A stretch of 39,238 nt of DNA, taken from Pseudomonadota bacterium (GTDB lineage: Bacteria; Desulfobacterota; Binatia; Binatales; Binataceae). Position 1 is the first letter of the stretch; the number at the start of each line of letters is the position of its first letter. The stretch lies in assembly GCA_021324455.1 (NCBI GenBank), contig JAJPJA010000159.1, positions 1 to 39,238 of the forward strand, written 5' to 3'. The position numbers were made by a program, and so were the translations under genes. The notes beneath the pieces are model-generated. The model did no database searches, had not been told where the DNA came from, and worked only from the letters and a program-made list of their open reading frames with translations. Shown here piece by piece: positions 9,250 through 17,147 of the stretch.

Positions 9250-9266
9250 CATTAACGTTCATTAAT
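9250..9266 (+). promoter_or_regulatory. AT-rich direct repeat before the efflux operon
   Basis: CATTAAC (9250-9256) and CATTAAT (9260-9266) repeat with a 10-base period in an otherwise GC-rich gap, 37 bases before the GTG of the TolC-like gene. The repeats lie on one face of the helix, where a regulator or the promoter itself would be expected. No confident -35/-10 pair was found in 9154-9302. Confidence 0.35.
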
Positions 9267-9302
9267 TAGGCCGCGACATTCCCGGTCTGGTACCATTTCT
9301 GC

Positions 9303-10565
9303 GTGGACCGCTATTCCAAAGTCACCGCCGCGATCCTGATGGTTCTCGTTGCGTTCATCTCTCCCACCGCTTCGAATTGCGCAGAGCCGATCACGCTTAC
9401 CCAGGCCATCACCCGCGCGCTGAAGTATGCGCCTTCGGTCGGCTCCGCGGTTGCCAACCTTGATCTGAATACCGGCAAAGTGACCGAAGCAGGCGCCGCC
9501 TTTTATCCCGATATCTCCGGCGCCGGCGAGTACAACCAGGCTCCCGGCTACGACCCGCGCATCACCAATCGCGGGCTTACACTGGCGCAGTTGCAGGGCA
9601 CCTACACCGTCTATGACGGCGGCCGGCGCGAAGCCCTGGTACGCGCGGCCCGATACGCGCAGCAGGCGGCCCATTTCGGCATCCAGGCGGCGCAGGCGCA
9701 GATCGTCTTCGATACCACAGTGGCCTATTTCGATCTGCTGCGCAGCGACGAAACCGTGGAGGAGCACATCAAGCGGCTCGGGCGGCTTAATACCTACGTC
9801 ACCATCGTGGAGGCATTGCAGCGCAGCGGCCGCGCGATTGCCAACGACGTGCTGCGCGTAAGCACGGCGCGCGACCAGGAGCAACTCGCGCTGGCGGCGG
9901 CGCGCCAGGCGCGCGCGCATAGTTCAATCGTGCTGGGCTCACTGATGGGCGTTTTCGGCCGCACCGATATTAAAATCGCCGCCGTCAACGGTCTGCCTTC
10001 CCTCCCGGCCGGCGACTTGCGCGCCAGCCCCACGCTGCGCGCCGCGGAGCGTCAGGTCGCGTCGGCCAGGCTTGCCCTCCAAGCCGCCTACGCCGAGCGC
10101 TACCCGACTTTCCGCCTCGCCTTGACCAGCGGATGGGAAGGCGTGGATCCGCCGCAGACTTTCCATGATCGGCTGGGCGCTTCGTATGACGGCGCCGTGT
10201 CGATGCCGATTTTCGACGGCGGTCTAATCCGATCGCATATCCAGCAGGCGCAAGCGGCCGTCGATGCCGCCAGCGCCAACCAGCGCATCATCGAGCAGCA
10301 GCTCAAACGCGATTTGGGCGACGCCTATGCCAACTATCGCAGCGCGCTTAAGCAGCTCGACGTTCTGGCGCACTCAAAACCGACCGCGACCGACGCCTTC
10401 AACCTCGACTGGGCCCGCTTTCTGGGCGGCGGCAACGTCACCCTGTTTGAGGTACTCGACTCCTTCCAGCAGGCGGAGAATCTGCATCTGAGCCGCCTTG
10501 ACCAGGAGTTCGCCGCACGCCAGGCGGTGGCGCAGGTTCGACTGCTGCTGGGCCTGGCGCAATGA
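9303..10565 (+). CDS. TolC-family outer membrane efflux channel
   Basis: This is a 420-residue outer membrane factor, the exit duct of a tripartite pump. A signal peptide (residues 1-27, ending SNCAEP) is followed by the usual ITLTQAITRAL start of OMF proteins. Two repeats of long alpha-helices follow, with YDGGRREALVRAA (~105) and PIFDGGLIRSHIQQAQAAVDAA (~300) marking the strand-to-helix transitions of the two halves. The GTG start precedes a good signal peptide; no better start lies nearby. Its stop overlaps the adaptor gene as ATGA. With the next two genes it forms a complete RND efflux set. The cargo cannot be read from sequence. Confidence 0.92.
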   Translation: MDRYSKVTAAILMVLVAFISPTASNCAEPITLTQAITRALKYAPSVGSAVANLDLNTGKVTEAGAAFYPDISGAGEYNQAPGYDPRITNRGLTLAQLQGTYTVYDGGRREALVRAARYAQQAAHFGIQAAQAQIVFDTTVAYFDLLRSDETVEEHIKRLGRLNTYVTIVEALQRSGRAIANDVLRVSTARDQEQLALAAARQARAHSSIVLGSLMGVFGRTDIKIAAVNGLPSLPAGDLRASPTLRAAERQVASARLALQAAYAERYPTFRLALTSGWEGVDPPQTFHDRLGASYDGAVSMPIFDGGLIRSHIQQAQAAVDAASANQRIIEQQLKRDLGDAYANYRSALKQLDVLAHSKPTATDAFNLDWARFLGGGNVTLFEVLDSFQQAENLHLSRLDQEFAARQAVAQVRLLLGLAQ

Positions 10566-11560
10566 AGCGCGCGCCGCGATTTGCCGCGCCGTGCGCGGCG
10601 CTGCTGATGCTGATGGTAGCCGGATGCGGCAAAGGCGCTTCCTCCGGCCAGCAGACCCAGGAGGAGCAGCCCGCCGCCATGATGGCGGTCACTGCGGCGC
10701 CGGTACGGATTGCGCCGATGCGCCAGGAGTTGCGGCTGCTCGGCACCACCGTCGCCCTGCGGCATATCACGCTGCGTGCGCCCGCGGCCGGACGCGTCAT
10801 CGATTTCAAGCTGCAGAACGGCGACCGGGTAAGCGCGGGCCAGGTGGTGGCGCGCGTGCTGAACCGCGAAGTGGAGGCCGCCGAGCAGGGACTCGAGGTC
10901 GCCCGCCAGATCGATCCGGCTGAGGCCGCCTCGATGGCGCAATCGGTCGCCCGTTACTCCAATAATGCCGGCATCGCGGTAGTCGCACCGGAAGGCGCCG
11001 TGGTATCGCAGCGCATGGTCAGCAGCGGTCAGATGGTCAACGATCTGGACCCGCTCGCCGACCTGATCGATCCCAGGAGCATCTACGTCGACGCCGCCCT
11101 GCCGGTGGACGATATCTCGATGGTGCGGCCGGGGATGAGCGCCACGGTCACGTCGCCGCTTGATCCGGGGGTGGTTTTTCCCGCGCGGGTCGCGGCGCTG
11201 GCGCCAAACTTCACCCAGGGCGCCGCGGCAACCTCATCCGCGCGGTTGGAATTCATCGGTCCGCGCAAAATGAATCAGGCCGGCGCGCCGGTCGAAATCC
11301 GCGTCGCGGTGCGCAGCGTTCCCGACGCGATCGTCATCCCGGCACCCGCCCTGTTTCAGAATGCCGCCAATGACAGCTTCTACGTATTCGTGGCGGGCCC
11401 CGACGGCAAGGCGCATCGAACCACCATCACGATCGGAATCCGCAATCTGAAAGAAGTCCAGGTCACCTCCGGTCTGCGGCCAGGTCAGCTCGTAATCACC
11501 TCGGGCGGCTACGCGCTGTCGGACGGCCTCGCCGTAAAGGTGGCGGTGGCGCAGAGTTGA
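10562..11560 (+). CDS. RND efflux periplasmic adaptor lipoprotein (membrane fusion protein)
   Basis: This 332-residue adaptor links an RND pump to its outer membrane channel. The lipobox LMVAGC places the lipidated cysteine at residue 22, so the mature protein is anchored to a membrane by lipid. The first lipoyl half (RAPAAGRVIDFKLQNGDRVS) and the second (VVAPEGAVVSQRMVSSGQ) are separated by only ~50 residues, leaving an unusually short helical hairpin. Beta-barrel and membrane-proximal domains follow (VDDISMVRPGMSATV; VTSGLRPGQLVITSGGYAL). Both ends overlap neighbours (ATGA with the channel, TTGA with the pump), so the three proteins are translationally coupled. Confidence 0.92.
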   Translation: MKRAPRFAAPCAALLMLMVAGCGKGASSGQQTQEEQPAAMMAVTAAPVRIAPMRQELRLLGTTVALRHITLRAPAAGRVIDFKLQNGDRVSAGQVVARVLNREVEAAEQGLEVARQIDPAEAASMAQSVARYSNNAGIAVVAPEGAVVSQRMVSSGQMVNDLDPLADLIDPRSIYVDAALPVDDISMVRPGMSATVTSPLDPGVVFPARVAALAPNFTQGAAATSSARLEFIGPRKMNQAGAPVEIRVAVRSVPDAIVIPAPALFQNAANDSFYVFVAGPDGKAHRTTITIGIRNLKEVQVTSGLRPGQLVITSGGYALSDGLAVKVAVAQS

Positions 11561-14500
11561 GCCGCGCCAATTCCAGTCTTGCGCTATGCGCGGTTATCGC
11601 CGCGTCGATCCTGGGCGCGCTTTTGGCGCGGTCGATTCCCAGCGCGGTTTTTCCCCAGATCCAGTTCAATCGCGCGATCATTCTGGCCGACAGCGGCGAT
11701 CTGCCGCCCGAGCAGATGCTGGTCGCGGTCACCCGTCCGCTGGAGGAAGCCGCCTACGGCGTTGTCGGAGTCAACCTGGTTCGTTCCACCACCACCCGCG
11801 GCAGCTCCGAAGTCGACGTCACTTTCAACGAGGGGACCGATCCGGTCTCGACCTTCCAGTTGCTCAACGCGGCATTGGGCGAAGTGCGCTCACGGCTGCC
11901 TGCCGACACCCGGGTGGACACGCGCCTGCTGACCACCGGCACCTTTCCAATCATAGATATCAGTCTGAGTTCGCGCGTGCGCAATCTCGCCGAGCTGACC
12001 GATATCGCACAGTACGACCTGGTTCCCAGTCTGCATCGAATTGCCGGCGTTTACCGGGTGGAAACCGTCGGCGCGAAATATCGCGAGTACGTGGTGCGGC
12101 TGGATCCGGCGCGGATGCTGCAGCATAGGCTGGCGCCGCAGGACGTGGTCAACGGCCTGGTCAAGGCCAACGTTATCGAGTCGGCCGGCCGCGTGCTCGA
12201 CGCCCATCGGATGCTGCTGACGGTGGTCACCACCGATCTGCATGGCGTGGAGCAGCTCGAAGCGGTGCCGGTTGCGGCCGCCGCCGGGCAGCCGATCTAC
12301 ATCCGCGACATCGGCAGCGTGCAGCTGGACATCGTGGAGGATTATATCCGCACGGCGTCCGAGCATGGGGCGGCGGTGCTGGTCAATGTGTCGCAGCAGC
12401 CCGACGGCTACACCACACTGATATCGCGCCAGGCGCACGCTATCATCGATGACTTCCGCCGCCGCTATCCCGACGTCTCTTTCTCCTTCTCCTACGACCA
12501 GGCACGGCTGGTGCAGGAATCGTTCAACAGCGTGCGCGACGCGATCGTGCTGGGATTGATCCTCGCGGTCGCCGTGGTGTTCGGCTTTACCCGCAGTCCG
12601 CTCAGCGCGCTGATCGCGGCGGTGGTGGTTCCGTGCACCATTCTAATCACGTTCGCGGTGATGGCCGCGATCGGGATGAGCTTCAACATGATGACGCTGG
12701 GCGGGCTGGCTGCGGGAATCGGACTGTTCATCGACGACGCCATCGTCATGATCGAAGCGATGCATCGCGCGCACGCGGCCGGAACGGCGGCGCAGGCGTC
12801 GGTGCAAAGCGCGCTGGGCGAGTTGACGCGCCCGCTGATCGCGTCCACCGCCACGGTAATCGTGGTCTTCCTGCCGCTGATCTTCCTCTCCGGCGTAACC
12901 GGCGTCTTCTTCCGTGCGCTCGCGCTGACCTTGGGCGGCGGGTTGGCGGTGTCGCTGCTGCTGGCGCTGTTCTTCACCCCCGCGCTGGAGTTGCGGATTG
13001 AACGATGGCGCGGCAAGGGGCGTCCGCCGGGGCGTCTTTACGGATGGGTGCAGAGCGGGTACCTGCGCAGCCTGAAGCCATTTCTGCGCTTTCCGATCCT
13101 GGCGCTGGTGCTGGCCGCCGGTTCTCTGTCTGTGGCCGTCCTGCTTTACCGCAGTACCGGCACCGACTACCTCCCCGCGCTGGATGAGGGCGCCTTCATC
13201 CTCGACTACACGACGCCGCCGGAAAGCACGCTGGCCGATACGCAGGCGCTGCTGGCGAAAATCCAGGACGTTCTGAAAACCACGCCCGAGGTCTCGGCGT
13301 TCTCGCGCCGCACCGGCACGCAGCTCGGCTTTTTTCTCACCGAATCCAACCGCGGCGACATCTCGGTGCTGCTCAAGCGCAATCGCCGCCGCGGTATCGA
13401 GGAAATCATCAACTCGGTGCGCAGCCGTATTCTCTCCAGCGTGCCCGGCGTGCGGATTGAGTTCTCCCAGGTGCTGCAGGATCTGATCGGCGACCTCTCC
13501 GGAACGCCGGAACCGGTCGAGATCAAGGTGTTCGGCGCGGACCAGGCGGCGATCGAAACCGTGGCGCGCGAGGTGGCGCGGCGGCTGCGCAATATTCCCG
13601 GCCTGGTCGATATGTTCGATGGACTCGTGCTCAGCAATCCCGAAGAAGAGGTGTTGGTCAATGAGACCGCGGCGCAGCGCTACGGCGTATCCGCCGAAGA
13701 CATCCGCGCCGCCCTGCGCAGCGTGGTCGAGGGGACCGTGGCGACCCAGCTGCGCGTCGGCGACCGCCTGCTCGATGTCCGCGTGCGCTACCCCGACAGT
13801 TTCCATCGCAGCCTCGAGCTGCTTAACCAGACGCTGATCGATACCCCCAACGGCGGACGCGTGCCGCTGTCCGTGCTGGCCACCTTGCGCTGGATGGGGG
13901 AGCGGACCGAACTGGACCGCGAGCGGCTGCGCCCGGTGGTGCGCGTCACCAGCCGGATCGAGGGCGTGGATCTGGGCAGCGCGATCGCCCGCATCCAGCA
14001 GCGCCTGAGCGGAATGCCGCTGCCGCCCGGAGTCACGCTGGAGTACGGCGGACTCTACGCGCAACAGCAGAAAGCGTTTGCACAGCTGGAGATGGTGCTG
14101 ATTGCGGCGACCGTCGCGATGTTTTTGGTGCTGGTCTGGGAATTCGCCGCCGTCGGACCGGCGCTGGCCGTGTTGATTGGCGCGCTGGCCTGCCTGGCCG
14201 GCAGCTTTATCGGACTGAACCTGACCGGCATCACGCTCAACATTTCGTCCTTCATGGGCATCATCATGGTCGCCGGCATCACCGCCAAGAACGGCATCCT
14301 GCTGCTGGATCATGCGCAGCGCGAAATCGCGGACGGGGCGCCGGCACGAACCGCCATTCTGAACGCCGCGCAGATCAGGATCAGACCAATCCTGATGACC
14401 ACGCTGGCCACCGCGGCGGGCCTGCTGCCGTTGGCGATGGGAATCGGCGCGGGCGCCAAGGTGCAGCAGCCGCTGGCGGTCGCGGTGATTGGCGGCCTGG

Positions 14501-14601
14501 TTTACGCGTTGATGCTGTCAACCCCGCTCGCCGCCGGAATCTATCTGCTGGCTGTCCGCGGCGATGGCGCAAACTCGGGTGGAAGTTCGGCGGACATCTG
14601 A
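11557..14601 (+). CDS. RND superfamily efflux pump, inner membrane transporter (AcrB/HAE1-like)
   Basis: This 1014-residue proton-driven exporter has the RND layout: TM1, a large periplasmic loop, TM2-6, a second loop, TM7-12. The TM4 motif GLFIDDAIVMIE puts the proton-relay aspartates at residues 393-394; the pair DD argues for HAE1-type (organic compound) rather than heavy-metal pumps. TM10-11 motifs IIMVAGITAKNGILLLDHAQ and RPILMTTLATAAGLLPLAMG are present. The TTG start overlaps the adaptor's TGA (TTGA) and gives a slightly shortened N-terminal tail before TM1. No TetR, MarR or two-component regulator gene flanks the operon. No terminator is evident in 14602-14815; a 5-bp hairpin at 14645-14659 is too weak. 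Confidence 0.93.
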   Translation: MSRANSSLALCAVIAASILGALLARSIPSAVFPQIQFNRAIILADSGDLPPEQMLVAVTRPLEEAAYGVVGVNLVRSTTTRGSSEVDVTFNEGTDPVSTFQLLNAALGEVRSRLPADTRVDTRLLTTGTFPIIDISLSSRVRNLAELTDIAQYDLVPSLHRIAGVYRVETVGAKYREYVVRLDPARMLQHRLAPQDVVNGLVKANVIESAGRVLDAHRMLLTVVTTDLHGVEQLEAVPVAAAAGQPIYIRDIGSVQLDIVEDYIRTASEHGAAVLVNVSQQPDGYTTLISRQAHAIIDDFRRRYPDVSFSFSYDQARLVQESFNSVRDAIVLGLILAVAVVFGFTRSPLSALIAAVVVPCTILITFAVMAAIGMSFNMMTLGGLAAGIGLFIDDAIVMIEAMHRAHAAGTAAQASVQSALGELTRPLIASTATVIVVFLPLIFLSGVTGVFFRALALTLGGGLAVSLLLALFFTPALELRIERWRGKGRPPGRLYGWVQSGYLRSLKPFLRFPILALVLAAGSLSVAVLLYRSTGTDYLPALDEGAFILDYTTPPESTLADTQALLAKIQDVLKTTPEVSAFSRRTGTQLGFFLTESNRGDISVLLKRNRRRGIEEIINSVRSRILSSVPGVRIEFSQVLQDLIGDLSGTPEPVEIKVFGADQAAIETVAREVARRLRNIPGLVDMFDGLVLSNPEEEVLVNETAAQRYGVSAEDIRAALRSVVEGTVATQLRVGDRLLDVRVRYPDSFHRSLELLNQTLIDTPNGGRVPLSVLATLRWMGERTELDRERLRPVVRVTSRIEGVDLGSAIARIQQRLSGMPLPPGVTLEYGGLYAQQQKAFAQLEMVLIAATVAMFLVLVWEFAAVGPALAVLIGALACLAGSFIGLNLTGITLNISSFMGIIMVAGITAKNGILLLDHAQREIADGAPARTAILNAAQIRIRPILMTTLATAAGLLPLAMGIGAGAKVQQPLAVAVIGGLVYALMLSTPLAAGIYLLAVRGDGANSGGSSADI

Positions 14602-14815
14602 CAAGCGGCCCGCGCCGGCACGGAGACAGACGCTGCGCCGGAAACGGGAGATTTTCCCGCAGGCCCGCCAGCGCCGCCGCTTGCGTTCAACTTAGCGCAA
14701 CCGGGCGCGCGCGAGCGTGTGTTGGCGGCCTCCGCCTACCCTTTGATAATGCTTTGATTCGCACTTGCCCTGAGCGGATTGGCGGAGATTAGAGGCACCA
14801 AAGGCATTTTCTTCC

Positions 14816-16063
14816 TCAGTTCCGGGCCGTTTGCGGCGTGAATTTCACCGGCATGTGCTTGATGCCGGGGACCTGGGTCGATTGCGTCCATTGCACCTCG
14901 CCGTCCAGCTCCAGGTCGGGGAGCCCTTTGATCAGTTCGGAGAGGATGACGCGCAGTTCCAGCCGCGCCAGATGGGCACCCAGGCAATAGTGCTCGCCGT
15001 ACAGAAACGCGAGATGCTCGTTGGGTGTGCGCGCGACGTCGAATCGATCCGGATTCTCGAACACTTCCTCGTCGCGATTGGCCGACGCGATCCACACCAC
15101 TACCCAGTCGCCTTCGCGAATAGTGCGGCCGCGCAGTTCGAAGTCGCGCGTGGCCTCGCGCCGCACGTGCGCGATCGGGCTGGTCCATCGCAGCGCCTCC
15201 TCAACCGCGGTGCGCATCAGCGACGGATTGGCGCGCAGCCGCGCCATCTCCCGCGGATTGCGGATCAACTCCAGCATCGCGCCGGCCGTCGTATTGCGCG
15301 TGGTGTCGATCCCGCCCAGCACCGTCAGGACGCCGTTGAACGCGATCTCCCGATCGTTCCATTTGCGGCCGCCCACCTCCGCGTTGCCCATCGCGGACAA
15401 CAGATCATTGCCACCCCGGCCGCGCCGCTCCAGCGCCATCCGATGGCAGTAAGTGCTGATGCGCAGGAAACCTTCGCGCCGCGTCTGCTCGGATGTACCT
15501 ATCTGGTACTCAGGCTCGTCGCTGGCAATCGCCATGTTGCTCCATCGCAGCAGCGACGCCCAGTCGCCGCGCGGCACGTCCATCATCCGGCAGATGATGG
15601 TGAGCGGGAAGCGTGCCGCGACGTCCGACACCAGGTCGCATCTGCCCCTGGGCGCGACCTCGGCAATGATCTCGCGCGCAAGTATCCGGGCGGGTTCCTC
15701 CCACCTGGCCACCGCGCGCGGCAGAAACGAGGCGTTGTACGATTTGCGTATGGCGGTGTGAAAAGGCGGGTCGGTCATCACCAGGATGGCGCCCTTGCCG
15801 TCCTCGCGCTCATGCTCATGCTCTTCGGCGTAAGTATCGACCGGCAGCAACGGCGACACGCGCTGGGAGCTGAAAATGCCCGGATTGCGAAACACGGTGA
15901 GCGCATCTTCATGTTTGGTGACCGACCAGAAGGGGGTGCGGATGCGTCCGCGGGTCAGGTGCACCGGGTCCTCGGCGCGCATCCGGCGCCAGATGGCGTA
16001 AGGGTCGCCGGCGGCAAAGAAGGCCGGATCGGTCAGGTCATAGGCATAGTCGCGTGGTTCCAT
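14816..16063 (-). CDS. Cytochrome P450 (bacterial, soluble type)
   Basis: This 415-residue monooxygenase lacks a membrane anchor, as bacterial P450s do. The I-helix oxygen-activation motif GGIDTT is at residues 250-255, ExxR is E289-R292, and the heme-ligand cysteine is C360 in YGEHYCLGAHLARLE. The loop before the cysteine reads FLYGEHYC instead of the usual FGxGxHxC, losing the second glycine position while keeping the histidine. The substrate is unknown; it resembles the CYP families acting on terpenoid, steroid or fatty acid substrates in actinobacteria. No ferredoxin or reductase gene is adjacent. It is divergent from sdhC and convergent with the RND pump. Confidence 0.93.
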   Translation of the reverse strand: MEPRDYAYDLTDPAFFAAGDPYAIWRRMRAEDPVHLTRGRIRTPFWSVTKHEDALTVFRNPGIFSSQRVSPLLPVDTYAEEHEHEREDGKGAILVMTDPPFHTAIRKSYNASFLPRAVARWEEPARILAREIIAEVAPRGRCDLVSDVAARFPLTIICRMMDVPRGDWASLLRWSNMAIASDEPEYQIGTSEQTRREGFLRISTYCHRMALERRGRGGNDLLSAMGNAEVGGRKWNDREIAFNGVLTVLGGIDTTRNTTAGAMLELIRNPREMARLRANPSLMRTAVEEALRWTSPIAHVRREATRDFELRGRTIREGDWVVVWIASANRDEEVFENPDRFDVARTPNEHLAFLYGEHYCLGAHLARLELRVILSELIKGLPDLELDGEVQWTQSTQVPGIKHMPVKFTPQTARN

Positions 16064-16269
16064 ATCGGCGCCTCGATTTAAATCAGGGGCGTTGCGGCGC
16101 GCAATTGTGTCAGGTTTGCTTTTGGTCTTAAAGCCCAGGCGGATCGGATCACAAGGTAGCTGCCGCGGAGCAGCGCGATCTCACTTTTTTAAGTCACGGT
16201 TATAGACAGGCTGCGGATGCGGATGTAGTAGTGGAGCTAATAGTTGGCCGTTTTCCCGGGCAGGTTATC

Positions 16270-16298
16270 TTGGAAACCGGTAACAACAGCGGTATGCT
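16270..16298 (+). promoter_or_regulatory. Candidate sigma-70-type promoter of the sdhCAB operon
   Basis: TTGGAA (16270-16275) and TATGCT (16293-16298) are separated by exactly 17 bases and lie 34 bases before the sdhC ATG. AGAGGAAGG at 16313-16321 is the ribosome binding site. The rest of the P450/sdhC divergent gap (16064-16269) shows no further element I can support. Confidence 0.6.
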
Positions 16299-16331
16299 AC
16301 GCCGCGTTTTTTAGAGGAAGGGACAAAACCT

Positions 16332-17147
16332 ATGGCAAACGGGGCTGCGGGGGCGGTACGTCCGGCTGATGTCGGGTTAACGGCCCGCCGCGACGCTTGG
16401 TGGGTCCAGCCGGTGGTCGTATTCCTGGGGCTGTCGGCATTTGTGGCTTATGCGACCTGGGCGGCTTTTCAGGGCAACAATTATCGCTACACGGCCGGCG
16501 GGGCCAATTATTTATCGCCGTTTTACTCGCCCGAGCTTTTCGGCGACCCCAAAACCGCATGGCTGGGCGGCAAGCCCGCCTGGTGGCCCGGATGGCTGGT
16601 GTTTTCGCCGGCGCTGCTGATTCTGCCCTTTCCGGCCTTCTTCCGCGTGACCTGCTACTACTACCGCGGCGCCTATTACAAGGCCTTTTGGGCCGATCCG
16701 CCCTCGTGCACGGTGAAAGAGCCGCGCAGCAGTTACCGCGGCGAGGCTTCCTTCCCGCTCATCCTGCAGAACGTCCATCGCTACTTCCTGTACATCGCGC
16801 TGCTGTTCATCCTCATCCTCGGCCACGACGCGTGGGACGGCTTCCGCTTTACCGACGCCGCGGGCAACCTGCATTTCGGGATGGGCGTCGGATCGCTGGT
16901 GTTGACCATCAACGTCTTTTTGCTGGCCGGCTACACCTTCGGATGCCATTCGATGCGCCATCTGTGCGGCGGCAAGATCAATCAGCTCTCCGCGTGCCCG
17001 ATGCGCAGCCGGCTGTATGGATGCGTCAGCATGTTGAACGCGCGCCACATGGCGTGGGCGTGGCCCAGCCTGGTCTTCGTCGCCTTCACCGATGTCTACG
17101 TGCGCTTGTGCTGTATGGGTGTCATCACGGATTGGAGGTTCTTCTAA
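16332..17147 (+). CDS. sdhC: Succinate dehydrogenase membrane anchor subunit (Sdh1-type, five TM)
   Basis: This 271-residue quinone-side anchor resembles the single fused anchor of mycobacterial Sdh1 (Rv0249c-like, about the same length) rather than the classical SdhC/SdhD pair. Five membrane segments are visible near residues 27-46, 86-108, 150-168, 183-204 and 242-262. The LSPFYSPELF motif is near residue 60. Histidines in QNVHRYFLY, LGHDAW and ARHMAW are candidate heme ligands. A Cys/His-rich stretch follows TM4: C205, H206, H210 and C212, then C222 and C231. The gene starts the operon and its TAA overlaps the sdhA ATG (TAATG). Electron transfer from succinate to menaquinone or ubiquinone is inferred; the direction cannot be read. 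Confidence 0.85.
   Translation: MANGAAGAVRPADVGLTARRDAWWVQPVVVFLGLSAFVAYATWAAFQGNNYRYTAGGANYLSPFYSPELFGDPKTAWLGGKPAWWPGWLVFSPALLILPFPAFFRVTCYYYRGAYYKAFWADPPSCTVKEPRSSYRGEASFPLILQNVHRYFLYIALLFILILGHDAWDGFRFTDAAGNLHFGMGVGSLVLTINVFLLAGYTFGCHSMRHLCGGKINQLSACPMRSRLYGCVSMLNARHMAWAWPSLVFVAFTDVYVRLCCMGVITDWRFF

Noticed and set aside
12643..14313. 556-codon open frame antisense to the RND pump
   Set aside because: His/Gln/Arg-rich composition typical of a shadow frame; no domain; the plus-strand pump is certain.
14645..14659. Weak hairpin after the RND pump as terminator
   Set aside because: Five-base stem without a T-run after it; not enough for a terminator call.
16397..17146. Upstream extension of the sdhA frame across sdhC
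   Set aside because: The translation there is Arg/Ala-rich nonsense, while sdhC in the other frame is a clear membrane anchor. The sdhA ATG at 17147 overlaps the sdhC stop.
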